The notes under the pieces: model-generated | What the model was told of the DNA's origin: nothing | What the model saw: only the letters and a program-made list of their open reading frames with translations | Databases searched by the model: none | Shown: positions 43,687 to 53,232 of the stretch, piece by piece | How the letters are laid out: every line of letters begins with the position of its first letter | Numbering within the stretch: position 1 is the first letter of the stretch | Program-made: the position numbers and the translations under genes | Assembly (NCBI RefSeq): GCF_006546985.1 | Contig: NZ_VATK01000001.1 | Span: 372,001 to 436,000, forward strand | Source of the DNA: Bacillus sp. 03113 | Lineage (GTDB): Bacteria > Bacillota > Bacilli > Bacillales > Cytobacillaceae | DNA length: 64,000 bases | Direction of reading: 5' to 3'

Positions 43687-45138
43687 TTATGAAGCATTTT
43701 CTTCATCTTTTACATATTCTTTTTCCCAAAAATCAGCATTTTTAATTCCTAATGCCTTAGGGTCAAAGACAGGATCAATTCCTTGCATTTTCTGTTCTTC
43801 ATAGTCTTTTAAGGCAACGAGAGCTGGTTTCGCTAGAATAATAATGGCAATCATGTTTAACCAAACCATGATTCCTAACCCCGCATCTCCTAGAGCCCAA
43901 GCTAAATTAGCCGTTTTAATCGCTCCGTAGAAAGTCGAGGCTAAAAGAACTAATTTTAATAGCATCATTGGAATATTATTGTTTTTACGAACTAAATAAG
44001 ATAAATTTGTCTCTGCGATATAGTAGTACGCCATAATCGTTGTAAAAGCAAAGAAGAACAAAGCAATTGCCACAAAGCCCGCTCCGAATCCTGGAAGGAC
44101 CTGGTCGATTGCTGCTTGAGTAAAGCCAGGACCCGCTTCTACACCTTTTAGGTTATTCATTAGAAAAGTGCCATCAGGAGCTTGTGTATTGTACATGCCA
44201 GTAAACAAAATCATAAACGCTGTAGCGGAACAAACAAATAACGTATCGATATAAACGGAAAAAGCTTGTACTAAGCCTTGTTTAACAGGATGTGATACCT
44301 CTGCTGCTGCTGCTGGATGAGGGCCTGTACCTTGTCCAGCTTCGTTTGAATAAATACCACGTTTTACACCCCAAGCGATTGCCATCCCCATCATCCCGCT
44401 AAAAGCAGCTTCTAAGTTAAAGGCACTTTTAAAAATAAGGGAAATGACAGCTGGCAGTTCAGAAATATTCATGGCAACAATCACAATCGATAATAAAATA
44501 TAGCCTAATGCCATAAATGGAACGATAAGTGAAGCAGCATTTGCGATACGCTTAATCCCACCGAAAATAATAAATCCTAACAAAAGAATGATTACAATAC
44601 CTGTTAAATATTTAGGTGTTCCAAAAGCATTTTCAATTCCAGTAGCAATGGAATTCGATTGAACGCCAGGCATTAGAATAGCCATAGCAATAAGTGCTGC
44701 GAAAGCAAAGAGGATCGCAAACCATTTTGAACCGATCCCTTTTTCAATATAATAAGCTGGACCGCCTCGATATTGACCTTCGTGCTTCACTTTATAAATT
44801 TGTGCAAGTGTAGATTCAATAAAAGCTGTTGATGCACCAATAAAAGCCATAAACCACATCCAAAATACTGCTCCAGGACCACCGAATGCGATGGCTGTAG
44901 CCACTCCAGCAATATTCCCCGTTCCTACACGGCCAGATAATGCGATAGAAAGAGCCTGGAAAGAAGAAACACCTGCTTCAGAGCTTTTCCCTTTAAACAT
45001 AAGTGTAATCATTTCTTTAATGTGCCTAATTTGCAAAAAACGAGATAAGATAGAAAAGATTAACCCTACACCTAACACTATATAAATGACAGGTGTGCTC
45101 CACAAAATACCATTTAAACTAGATACAAAACTCTCCAT
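43687..45138 (-). CDS. Alanine/glycine:cation symporter (AGCS family, AlsT-like)
   Basis: 483 residues, about ten membrane helices. AGCS motifs GRVGTGNIAGVATAIAFGGPG, EGQYRGGPAYYIEKGIG and GVKRGIYSNEAGQGTGP are all present. Sodium- or proton-coupled uptake of alanine, glycine or glutamine is expected. ATG behind GGGGGATG. Confidence 0.94.
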   Translation of the reverse strand: MESFVSSLNGILWSTPVIYIVLGVGLIFSILSRFLQIRHIKEMITLMFKGKSSEAGVSSFQALSIALSGRVGTGNIAGVATAIAFGGPGAVFWMWFMAFIGASTAFIESTLAQIYKVKHEGQYRGGPAYYIEKGIGSKWFAILFAFAALIAMAILMPGVQSNSIATGIENAFGTPKYLTGIVIILLLGFIIFGGIKRIANAASLIVPFMALGYILLSIVIVAMNISELPAVISLIFKSAFNLEAAFSGMMGMAIAWGVKRGIYSNEAGQGTGPHPAAAAEVSHPVKQGLVQAFSVYIDTLFVCSATAFMILFTGMYNTQAPDGTFLMNNLKGVEAGPGFTQAAIDQVLPGFGAGFVAIALFFFAFTTIMAYYYIAETNLSYLVRKNNNIPMMLLKLVLLASTFYGAIKTANLAWALGDAGLGIMVWLNMIAIIILAKPALVALKDYEEQKMQGIDPVFDPKALGIKNADFWEKEYVKDEENAS

Positions 45139-45392
45139 TATTCATCCCCCTAGATTTTAATACAGTGAATATAAATTTTAACACATTTACTGAAGTCCTG
45201 TTTAATCTGTTAAATTTATGTAAAGGTATGAGATTTATTCTATGAACAACCTACAAAAAGATACAAAAAATGACGTTAAGAAACAAAATATTTTTTAAAA
45301 TATTCTAAAATTTTAAAAATTATGAATAAAAAAGAGGGAGAAAATGATGGAGGTTGATGTTGAAAAGAGAGGAGCTTTTCTATTTTATTTCA

Positions 45393-45791
45393 TCATATAT
45401 CCTTATCTCGAATTTTCCCTCGTACAAACTCGATTATGACTCCAATTCCAATGCCTATTACATACGAAACGAGATCACTCCATAAAAATCCATATCCAAG
45501 CACCAATCCGCCTAATGTCGTATGTCTAATCTTGTCGATCCATTCAGCATGGTACAATTGGCTTCCTTCTATAAAAAAGCAAAATAAGACTGCGATAATC
45601 GCAACCAACTTTGTTTTTATGGTCGGCAAAAAGAAAGCAATCATAAAGAATATCATCAGCGCCCACAATACATCCCCCAAATAAAGATCTAAAAAATCAG
45701 GGATAACGAACGATAGTTTTCTAGAGGATAAGCCTAAAATCATAACAATCATAATCATGGTCCCATAGGCAAATCGATTTCGTCTATACAT
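45393..45791 (-). CDS. DUF2809 membrane protein
   Basis: 132 residues with four membrane helices; the segment ALMIFFMIAFFLP ... FCFFIEGSQLYHAEWID matches the DUF2809 family. ATG behind GAGGTTTTATGG. Function unknown. The 254 bp separating it from the AGCS gene hold no gene. Confidence 0.75.
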   Translation of the reverse strand: MYRRNRFAYGTMIMIVMILGLSSRKLSFVIPDFLDLYLGDVLWALMIFFMIAFFLPTIKTKLVAIIAVLFCFFIEGSQLYHAEWIDKIRHTTLGGLVLGYGFLWSDLVSYVIGIGIGVIIEFVRGKIRDKDI

Positions 45792-45857
45792 CCATAAAAC
45801 CTCAAATCATAGTAGGATATTGGTAGAATACCATATTTAACCTTTTATTATAAAAGC

Positions 45858-45882
45858 GAACCTATTTTTACGATGAGTCGTC
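45858..45882 (+). promoter_or_regulatory. Candidate ECF-type promoter
   Basis: GAAC (45858-45861) and CGTC (45879-45882) are 17 bp apart, the layout of ECF sigma promoters (AAC motif and CGT motif), 34 bp upstream of the ECF sigma gene. Consistent with autoregulation. Confidence 0.45.
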
Positions 45883-45916
45883 TAATTACTAAAGTTCCGA
45901 GATTGGTGGGGAATAA

Positions 45917-46456
45917 ATGATTGAAAAAGCGCGTGTTTTTACAGAGGAAATTTGTGATGAAATGAATCACGAAGAAATATTAAGGTGGCTGATGGAGGAG
46001 TATGGGAACGATATTATTCAAATAGCCTATACATTTTTGAAAAATAAGCAGCTAGCGGAGGATGTTGCCCAAGATGTATTTTTAAAGGCTTTTCAACATT
46101 TAGATAATTTTCGAAAAGGCTCTTCCTATAAAACTTGGCTCATCCGAATTACGGTGAATCGATGTAAGGATGTAAGGAAAAGCTGGGCTTACAAAAACTT
46201 AGTTTTCACGGAATATCTCCCATTTAAAAAAGTCCAAGCTAGTCATGAAAATGAGAATGAATTTATTTCACAAAAAGTACTGGATTTGCCATTGAAAGAA
46301 AGAGAGGCCATCATTCTCTATTACTATGAATCATTCAAAATTGAAGAAATCTCGGATTTATTGAAGGTGAATATAAATACGATCAAGACCCGTTTGCATC
46401 GAGGACGGATGAAATTAAAAAAAGCTTTAGAAGAAGGTGGGACTTATGGTGAATAA
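45917..46456 (+). CDS. ECF-type RNA polymerase sigma factor
   Basis: 179 residues: region 2 with AEDVAQDVFLKAFQHLDNF and YKTWLIRITVNRCKD, region 4 with LPLKEREAIILYYYESFKIEEI and NTIKTRLHRGRMKLKKAL. Overlaps the anti-sigma gene by 11 bp, so the two are translationally coupled. Regulon unknown. Confidence 0.94.
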   Translation: MIEKARVFTEEICDEMNHEEILRWLMEEYGNDIIQIAYTFLKNKQLAEDVAQDVFLKAFQHLDNFRKGSSYKTWLIRITVNRCKDVRKSWAYKNLVFTEYLPFKKVQASHENENEFISQKVLDLPLKEREAIILYYYESFKIEEISDLLKVNINTIKTRLHRGRMKLKKALEEGGTYGE

Positions 46457-47723
46457 ATTAAATGATTTAAAAAATAAAATGAATGAAACCGTCTTGAATG
46501 ACATTCGATTTGAAGAAAAGCACAAACAACATGTATTGCGATCTTTATATCAAAAGGAAGCTCCGATTAAGAAGGGTTTTAGACCAATACTGAGTGCAGC
46601 CATTGCAACCATCATGTTTTTGGGAATCGCCTCTTACTTAAGCATCGAAGCGGGCTTATTTAATGGAAAAACAGATCAACAATCAACTGAAACCCAAGAG
46701 AAGCTTAAATCCAGTACCATTTATACACCACCGAAGCAGGAAGAATATACAAAGGATATGACAAAAAAAGAGATATTAACAAAGATGATTAATTCAGTTG
46801 ATTATTTTGATACGGCTAAAGGAAAATTTGAATATGTAACAAGCGGAAGCAGACTGATTGTCGATTATGAACTGAGTTTAAATCATAAACCTGGTGGCTA
46901 CAGTAAAGTATCAACTGAAGAGAACGGAAAGAGTGTCGATGAATTTATTTACTATGGAAAAGGATATTTGTGGGGTGTTGACCATGAAACCCGTAGTTAT
47001 ATCAAATATCAATATGTCGAAGAAAAACGTTCTAGTACATTACAAATTGAAGATGCTTTTTCGATAGATCAAGAAGGAATTCCTGTAACAAACTATCGTG
47101 AGCGCCCGCCTATTGGCGTCGCACAAAGCTCCTTGTTTCCTTATGAAATTGCATCGAATTATACGAGAGATTTAAACACATGGGAAATCGAAAAACAAAA
47201 TGAAGAGCTTTTAGACCATAATACAGTCGTGCTAAAAGGAAATGTGAATAAGCATAGGTTTCAATCTTTTCGGTTTTGGGTGGATAAAGATTCAGGGATA
47301 TTAGTGAAGTATGAAACCTATGATTCGAATGGAGAGATTGTGGACTATTTACATCCTTTGAGTTTGGAAGTAAATGTACCTGTTCATACTGAATTGTTTA
47401 CTCCTAAACTAGAAATAAAAGGTTTTTTACAGCAAAAGGTTCTAGCACCTGGAATAACAAGTGGAGATATTAATGCAAAAATACCATATGATTTAAAAGA
47501 GCAATGGGAACAAGCAAAGCAAAAGCCAAATGAAACAACCATATTACAACACGATAAGAAATGGTATATTTACACCGAAAAAGGATATATCGTAGATCGT
47601 ATCGAGGTGAATAATAATGAAGGGACCGTATTTTTAGTGAAAGCTTCACCTCAAAAAGCGCAATTTAATATACCTGTTTTGGCGGAAGGATATGAGATGA
47701 GTACACTAAAAATTCATAAATAA
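46446..47723 (+). CDS. Anti-sigma factor-like membrane protein with extracytoplasmic LolA/RseB-like domain
   Basis: 425 residues. A short cytoplasmic N-terminus (about 1-45) precedes one membrane helix (about 46-68, ILSAAIATIMFLGIASYLSI). The extracytoplasmic part (about 110-330) has the feel of the RseB/LolA-type fold found in sigma regulators and ends in a second domain (DKKWYIYTEKGYIV ...). ATG 46446 follows GAAGGTGG. Coupling to the sigma gene and topology support an anti-sigma role; the sensed signal is unknown. Confidence 0.78.
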   Translation: MVNKLNDLKNKMNETVLNDIRFEEKHKQHVLRSLYQKEAPIKKGFRPILSAAIATIMFLGIASYLSIEAGLFNGKTDQQSTETQEKLKSSTIYTPPKQEEYTKDMTKKEILTKMINSVDYFDTAKGKFEYVTSGSRLIVDYELSLNHKPGGYSKVSTEENGKSVDEFIYYGKGYLWGVDHETRSYIKYQYVEEKRSSTLQIEDAFSIDQEGIPVTNYRERPPIGVAQSSLFPYEIASNYTRDLNTWEIEKQNEELLDHNTVVLKGNVNKHRFQSFRFWVDKDSGILVKYETYDSNGEIVDYLHPLSLEVNVPVHTELFTPKLEIKGFLQQKVLAPGITSGDINAKIPYDLKEQWEQAKQKPNETTILQHDKKWYIYTEKGYIVDRIEVNNNEGTVFLVKASPQKAQFNIPVLAEGYEMSTLKIHK

Positions 47724-47731
47724 TGATGAAG

Positions 47732-47760
47732 CTGCATCTAGTATTGGATGCAGTCTTTTA
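47732..47760 (+). terminator. Terminator of the sigma/anti-sigma operon
   Basis: CTGCATC (47732-47738) pairs with GATGCAG (47747-47753), followed by TCTTTT. Confidence 0.75.
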
Positions 47761-47944
47761 TAGTTATACAATTAACGAACGGCTTCCTTAGATTAACACG
47801 CTATAAATCAAAACGATAAAGAAATATGAAATTTTTAAGTTATTAATGGTGAATTAGGAGTAAGTACTTAAAAATCATGTTACAATTTTTAGTAATTATA
47901 TCTTTTATTTACAAACTTAATAACTAAAAGTGAGATGTGTAAAC

Positions 47945-48805
47945 TTGAAAACGATTATGGAATTGAAGGATATTACCAAATCTTATCATGACAAAAAGGT
48001 TTTAGAAAAAACATCTTTTTCAATTTGTGCTAATCAAATTGTAGCGCTTGTTGGTAAGAACGGCTCTGGAAAAAGTACTCTACTAAAAATAATTGGGGGT
48101 CTTGTAAAACCGGATGGTGGTCAAATTCACAACTATATACAGCAGTTAAAAATTGGGTATGTTCCAGAAGTTACTCCCGTGGAAATCCCGTTTACTCCGG
48201 AAGAATATCTTACTCATATGGGTAATATTAGGGGAATGGATAAGAAACAATTGCGTCAGAGAGTGGGTGACCTGCTAGAAACCTTTCATTTGCATGATGA
48301 TCGTCATACTAGAATTGCAAATTTTTCTAAAGGAATGAAACAGAAGGTTGCCATTATGCAAGCGATGCTTGAAGACACTGATCTTCTAATATTAGATGAG
48401 CCTTTGTCTGGACTTGATCCTAAGGCACAAAGAGACCTAGAAGAAATTCTTTTGCTGTTAAAAGAAAGAGGGCTAAGCATTGTTTTAACTTGTCATGAAA
48501 CGAAATTACTAGAAAATCTAGTTGAAAGTATTCTATTCATTAAAGATCATCAAGTAGTTCAAGAAGATTCCATACTTGGAACTAAAAATAATAGACTTGT
48601 TTTCGAAATTTCTATACAGAAATCATTCATAGAATTACTTCCCTTTATCAAAATTCAACAGGAAATTCGTTTGAATAACGAGGTTAATGAGGTTGAGGTC
48701 ATTGTAAAACGAGAACATACAGACAAAATATTAATTGAACTTTTACAAAAAGGGGCTTCGATCAGGCAATTAAATAGGATACATGAGTTCGATAACTACT
48801 TCTAA
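47945..48805 (+). CDS. ABC transporter ATP-binding protein
   Basis: About 286 residues. Walker A VGKNGSGKST, signature FSKGMKQKVAIMQAM, Walker B LLILDEPLSGLD, switch His in TCHE. The signature variant (FSKGM) is typical of ABC-2-type exporters. TTG 47945 or ATG 47957 are the likely starts; the frame opens at GTG 47930. Partner permease 16 bp downstream. Cargo unknown. Confidence 0.88.
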   Translation: MKTIMELKDITKSYHDKKVLEKTSFSICANQIVALVGKNGSGKSTLLKIIGGLVKPDGGQIHNYIQQLKIGYVPEVTPVEIPFTPEEYLTHMGNIRGMDKKQLRQRVGDLLETFHLHDDRHTRIANFSKGMKQKVAIMQAMLEDTDLLILDEPLSGLDPKAQRDLEEILLLLKERGLSIVLTCHETKLLENLVESILFIKDHQVVQEDSILGTKNNRLVFEISIQKSFIELLPFIKIQQEIRLNNEVNEVEVIVKREHTDKILIELLQKGASIRQLNRIHEFDNYF

Positions 48806-48821
48806 ATGAAAGGAAAAGAAA

Positions 48822-49526
48822 ATGAAAGGCTTATTGATCTATCAATCAATTAATTACTTAAGGTCTTACCGATATGTTCCCCCTCTTTCTATTTTTATTA
48901 TATCTCTTATCGTGAACTATACGTTTGAGCCGAATCCAATATTAGACAGCTACTCCTATACATCTGTCGTTCTCTTTTTCGTCATGGGATGGTTTACCGT
49001 AACGGTATTTCATGCTGAAGATGAGGGGTTAAAACAGATTACCTTATTTCATGCCAAAAGTTCAAAGGATTATCACCTTGCTCTATTTCTTATTTGTGTC
49101 TTAATTGGTCTTTTTCTAAGCGCCGTGTCAGTAGCTTATCCAGTTGTTTTTGATATGTTTGGCGGCGAGACTCGTCCACTGCATATAATTCTTGGGTTTA
49201 TGTCTCATTTTAGTCTATCTATTTTATCCATCGCCTTATCGGCCCTCTTCACTAGAGACGTAGTGAAAAATAAGAGAAATACATGGTGGGGAGTGATGAG
49301 TATCCTCGTTTTTTCTGTAGCACTTTCTACGTTTAAAAGTTTGCTCTTAAAAGGGCTAATCTGGATTTTACCGCCTATTCGCTTCTCTTTAGAAATGATG
49401 AGTTCAAAAGATAACATGAAATCGATACCTGATTTCTACTATTGGCAATTTGGCTGGATTTTTCTGTATGGAATTGTATTTATCGTACTATTCTTTGGGG
49501 TCCTAAAGCACAGACGCACTCTCTAG
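48822..49526 (+). CDS. ABC-2-type transporter membrane protein
   Basis: 234 residues with six predicted helices, no recognisable binding motifs. ATG follows AAAGG by 7 nt, directly after the ATPase gene, so the two form one exporter. Cargo unknown; not similar to any characterised permease I can name. Confidence 0.75.
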   Translation: MKGLLIYQSINYLRSYRYVPPLSIFIISLIVNYTFEPNPILDSYSYTSVVLFFVMGWFTVTVFHAEDEGLKQITLFHAKSSKDYHLALFLICVLIGLFLSAVSVAYPVVFDMFGGETRPLHIILGFMSHFSLSILSIALSALFTRDVVKNKRNTWWGVMSILVFSVALSTFKSLLLKGLIWILPPIRFSLEMMSSKDNMKSIPDFYYWQFGWIFLYGIVFIVLFFGVLKHRRTL

Positions 49527-49665
49527 AAGATATAATCGGGGTGTCGTTAGTGTGAAGTTTGGATGAATTGTAAAGTTTCTATTAAGAACCTCTAAAAAGG
49601 ATTTTCATTTTTTTCTGATAATTTTATACTCTAAAGAAGATGATTGATTTATAGGAGGGCGCTAC

Positions 49666-50601
49666 TTGAAGATCAAAGCTGCTATTCGAAAACCTTTCCT
49701 AATGAGAATATGGGAAAATTACCCGAAAACATGGAAATTTTTAATTGATTTAGGAATATTGCTTAAGTACAAGACTTTAAATATTAAAAAGTTACCAGAC
49801 AAAGTCATGCTGCCTAGTTTCAATACCCTTTATGTAGATTCCGAAGAAAACCGTGGAAGAGCTTTGCTAATTAGCAACGGGATTACTCAAAAAAGGCTGA
49901 CACATTTTTGGTCGAAGGCCGTTAATGAATTTAAGCCAGATCTGGTTATTGATGTTGGGGTTAATTATGGAGAGTGTATCTTTTCTGCCACATACCCTGT
50001 AAATACAAAAATTTATGGTATTGAAGCAAACAGCCATTTGCTTAAATACATAAACCGCTCGAAAGATGTTCATCCGAATAAATCACAAATCACAATCATT
50101 AACGCGATTGCTTCTGATAAGGACGATGAAGAAAAGATTTTTTTTATAGATAAACATTGGTCAGGCACATCTTCTGCTACCTACATCCCTTCTCATAACT
50201 TAATTGAAAAGGTCCCAATCAAATCTATAAAAATAGATACTTTATTTAGTAGAGAAAGGATCTCCGAAGCTGTACTGTTTAAAGTTGATGTAGAGGGATA
50301 TGAACCATTTGTTTTACAAGGAATGACAAACTTATTTGAAAATAGTAAATCCTTACTAGGATTCATTGAATTTAATAGTGAATATATTGAGAAACTTGGT
50401 ATAAGTGTGGATGTTTTTTTGGGATTTTTACAAACCTATTTTTCGATTTATGTTTATAAAGAAGATGATGTTTTAGTAAAAGCAACGCATTTAAAATATG
50501 AAGATCTGCGAAATTTGTTTGGTACAAATTATATTCATACTGACTTTATACTAGTAAAGGATGAATCAATCATTGATATGATTGAACTGAAAGTTGGATA
50601 A
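49666..50601 (+). CDS. FkbM-family SAM-dependent methyltransferase
   Basis: 311 residues. SAM-binding motif LVIDVGVNYGECIFSAT (about 91-107), IYGIEAN, then the FkbM-typical FKVDVEGYEPFVLQGM (about 206-221). O-methylation of a sugar or lipid-linked glycan is the usual role in this family. TTG start, 6 nt after AGGAGGG. It stands alone between an ABC exporter and a perfect terminator. Possibly horizontally acquired; its acceptor is unknown. Confidence 0.87.
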   Translation: MKIKAAIRKPFLMRIWENYPKTWKFLIDLGILLKYKTLNIKKLPDKVMLPSFNTLYVDSEENRGRALLISNGITQKRLTHFWSKAVNEFKPDLVIDVGVNYGECIFSATYPVNTKIYGIEANSHLLKYINRSKDVHPNKSQITIINAIASDKDDEEKIFFIDKHWSGTSSATYIPSHNLIEKVPIKSIKIDTLFSRERISEAVLFKVDVEGYEPFVLQGMTNLFENSKSLLGFIEFNSEYIEKLGISVDVFLGFLQTYFSIYVYKEDDVLVKATHLKYEDLRNLFGTNYIHTDFILVKDESIIDMIELKVG

Positions 50602-50607
50602 ATCACC

Positions 50608-50646
50608 ATCTTTCCTAAAGGGGGAATTCCTCCTTTAGGAAAGATG
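50608..50646. terminator. Bidirectional terminator between convergent genes
   Basis: ATCTTTCCTAAAGG pairs perfectly with CTTTAGGAAAGAT and its flank, a stem of about 14 bp between the methyltransferase and oxidoreductase stops. Confidence 0.8.
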
Positions 50647-50652
50647 TACATA

Positions 50653-51648
50653 TTAAAACAATTTTACAAGTATTCTACCTCGTGCTTGTCCTTTTAATAA
50701 GGTAGGCAGCACATCAGGTAGCTGGTCAAGAGTGACTTCTTGTTGAATAAGCTCATCTAGGTTTGCTGGCTTGAAGTCAGTTGCTAGACGATTCCATATG
50801 TTCAAACGTGTTTCCTTTGGGCAATAGACAGAATCAATTCCGAGTAAGTTTACACCTCGAAGGATGAATGGAAAGATGGTGGTTGGCACCTTCGTCCCAC
50901 CTGTTAACCCACTTGTAGCCAAGGAACCTCCGTACTGTATTTGACTTAAGATAGCAGCAAGTTGTTCTCCGCCAACTGGATCAATAGCAGCTGCCCATTT
51001 TTGCTTGCCTAATGCTTTTATTTTTCCATCATATACCTCGTCGCGTGAAACAATGGTCGTTGCTCCGAGTTTTTTTAAATATTCGTGTTCAGATTCTTTA
51101 CCTGTGCTTGCTTCGACCTGATAGCCTAAAGCAGAAAGGATGTAGACTGCAAAGCTTCCAACGCCGCCTGTTGCACCTGTGACAAGCACCTTTCCTTTTT
51201 TAGGAGAAACATGATGCTCTTCTAGTCGTTGAACGGACAATGCGGCAGTAAAACCTGCTGTTCCAATGATCATGGACTCCTTTAACGAAAGCCCTTTTGG
51301 AAGAGGAACAATCCAATCCGCTGGGATACGAGCAAACTCACTAAATCCACCAAAATGAGAAACACCGATCTCATAGCTAGTCGCAATCACCTCTTGCCCC
51401 TCTTGAAAGCGTGGATCACTTGACGAAACCACAACTCCTGCTAAATCAACCCCAGGTACAAATGGATACGTCTTAACAATATTGCCATTAGGAATGACGG
51501 CGAGACTATCTTTATAGTTCACTCCAGAATAGTGAACACGGATTAGGACTTCACTCTCAGGTAAATCCTGAAGGGTTAACTTCTGAACTTCAACAAAAAA
51601 TTGTTCTTCTTGTTTATTAACAACGAGTGCATCAAAAGTTTGCGTCAT
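50653..51648 (-). CDS. Zinc-less medium-chain oxidoreductase, YhdH/AcuI-like
   Basis: 331 residues of the YhdH/acrylyl-CoA-reductase (AcuI) group: SGVNYKDSLAV, PFVPGVDLAGVV, the NADPH motif VTGATGGVGSFAVYILSALG, and the late LRGVNLLGIDSVYCP. No zinc ligands. Known members reduce acrylyl-CoA or quinones with NADPH. ATG 51648 follows GAAGGAG; 13 upstream codons are open but not used. Confidence 0.9.
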   Translation of the reverse strand: MTQTFDALVVNKQEEQFFVEVQKLTLQDLPESEVLIRVHYSGVNYKDSLAVIPNGNIVKTYPFVPGVDLAGVVVSSSDPRFQEGQEVIATSYEIGVSHFGGFSEFARIPADWIVPLPKGLSLKESMIIGTAGFTAALSVQRLEEHHVSPKKGKVLVTGATGGVGSFAVYILSALGYQVEASTGKESEHEYLKKLGATTIVSRDEVYDGKIKALGKQKWAAAIDPVGGEQLAAILSQIQYGGSLATSGLTGGTKVPTTIFPFILRGVNLLGIDSVYCPKETRLNIWNRLATDFKPANLDELIQQEVTLDQLPDVLPTLLKGQARGRILVKLF

Positions 51649-51742
51649 GATTATTACTCCTTCGAATAATAGAATTAGCGTCATCATAGCATGATCGATC
51701 CCAGTAGACTAGAAATCTGTTTTTTATCTATTATTATAGGAT

Positions 51743-51771
51743 AAAAAAAGGGCTTGAACCCCAAGTCCCTT
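51743..51771 (-). terminator. Terminator of the ABC-TetR operon
   Basis: AAGGG-CTTG pairs with CAAG-T-CCCTT (one bulge); seven T follow on the minus strand. It touches the TetR stop codon. Confidence 0.75.
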
Positions 51772-52421
51772 CACCGATAAATCCCGTTCTTTATAATTGA
51801 AAAATAATCCTGCAGCTCCTTCAATATCTGATCCTGATATTCAAACAGATTCACATTTTGGTCTCTGTACATCATTTGATATTTATTCGAAATATTCTCA
51901 ACAAGCAGTCTTGTCATTTCAACAACTGTATCTTCATTTACGTCTGGTCGCAAGCGTTCATGATCAAGAAGCTCCTTTTGATACACATATTTATACATGA
52001 AATTTTGCTGATACGTTTCCCACTGCTTGGCCAGGATGGTTTCCATTTCCGGCTTCACTGCAACAGGCGGATGCATAAGTGCGTTCAAAAGAAACTGGGT
52101 TTCAGAGGAATATTGATAGGCGATACGCTGTTTCATGAGTGTAATATCAATAATATGCTCGAAAAAATCATCGGCCTGCATGTGGCGGAGCACATCCATA
52201 ATCGTATCTATTAACATGTTCATGACATGCTCGGCTAAGTAGACAAACAAATTTTTCTTGCTTTTAAAATAATGAAAAAGACTGCCCTTTGAGATTCCAG
52301 CTCTTTTCGCAATCGTATCTGTGGATGCTTTTTCGAAGCCATTTTGGGAAAATTCCTCGATGGCAACCTTGATAATCAAATCCTTTTTTTCCTGCGTGAG
52401 CTTTTCAAACGCTTGATACAA
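51771..52421 (-). CDS. TetR-family transcriptional regulator
   Basis: 216 residues. N-terminal helix-turn-helix ASTDTIAKRAGISKGSLFHYF with KSKKNLF (about 35-62) is classic TetR. TTG 52421 is the start, 6 nt after AAGAGGTG; a GTG three codons earlier overlaps that site. Third gene of an operon with the ABC exporter, which it probably represses through the dyads at 54141-54201. Confidence 0.92.
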   Translation of the reverse strand: MYQAFEKLTQEKKDLIIKVAIEEFSQNGFEKASTDTIAKRAGISKGSLFHYFKSKKNLFVYLAEHVMNMLIDTIMDVLRHMQADDFFEHIIDITLMKQRIAYQYSSETQFLLNALMHPPVAVKPEMETILAKQWETYQQNFMYKYVYQKELLDHERLRPDVNEDTVVEMTRLLVENISNKYQMMYRDQNVNLFEYQDQILKELQDYFSIIKNGIYR

Positions 52422-52434
52422 ATTATACACCTCT

Positions 52435-53232
52435 TTAAACGGTAATATCCTTTCTGCGATAGATCATAAAGGAAAATGCGATACTAATAATTATAACAAA
52501 AATCATGATCCCGACGTAAAGCGGATCGAGTGCTTTATCCGGAACGATCGTTGCAGCGTCTACATATTTAAAGGGACTCACATATTTGAGGTTTTCTAAA
52601 TTCTTTGAAATACCAGCCATGATATTAAAAAAATAAGTAACTAATACGATTCCAAGCGAGATCGAAAGCGTATTTTTTGTCTTCCGCATGATGCTTGAGA
52701 GCAAGAAAGACAGAGAAGCAAAGGTTAAATGAAGTAAAAAGGTTCCAAGAGCTAACAAGAAATACGTGTTCCAAGGAATGTTCGGGCTTTCTCCAAACTG
52801 AAAGCCGATCACACTAGCAAGTACGGAAATAGCATTGATCAAAAACACATTCATGATCACAGCGAGATATTTTTGCAAAATGATGCTGGTTCTTGAAACG
52901 GGCTTTGATAATAAAAACTCAATCGTTTTTTCACTTTCTTCCTTTGCAACAATATTGGAGCCGAGAAGTGCGGCATAAATGCTGCCAAGCAGGGTCGTCA
53001 TCATATGGATCTCTACTCCGTAAAAGCCGATCAGTGTACCAAAATCAAGCTGATTCATCCCAAATGCGTTTCGCATCGATTCAGGATAAGCCTTCAACAG
53101 CTGCTGCATATTCGCTTGTTCCTTCGCAAATTGAGGGAAAATACTTAAGAGCCAAATAATTAAACCAGCGAGTACTAAGCTCCAAATAATGAGCGACTTC
53201 AAATTTCGTTTCCATTCTCTTTGAAAAATCAT
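52435..53232 (-). CDS. ABC-2-type exporter permease
   Basis: 265 residues, six helices, ABC2_membrane_5-like layout with KEESEKTIEFLLSKPVSRTSI in the first cytoplasmic loop. Overlaps the ATPase gene by 4 bp. Probably removes a toxic compound recognised by the adjacent TetR regulator. Confidence 0.88.
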   Translation of the reverse strand: MIFQREWKRNLKSLIIWSLVLAGLIIWLLSIFPQFAKEQANMQQLLKAYPESMRNAFGMNQLDFGTLIGFYGVEIHMMTTLLGSIYAALLGSNIVAKEESEKTIEFLLSKPVSRTSIILQKYLAVIMNVFLINAISVLASVIGFQFGESPNIPWNTYFLLALGTFLLHLTFASLSFLLSSIMRKTKNTLSISLGIVLVTYFFNIMAGISKNLENLKYVSPFKYVDAATIVPDKALDPLYVGIMIFVIIISIAFSFMIYRRKDITV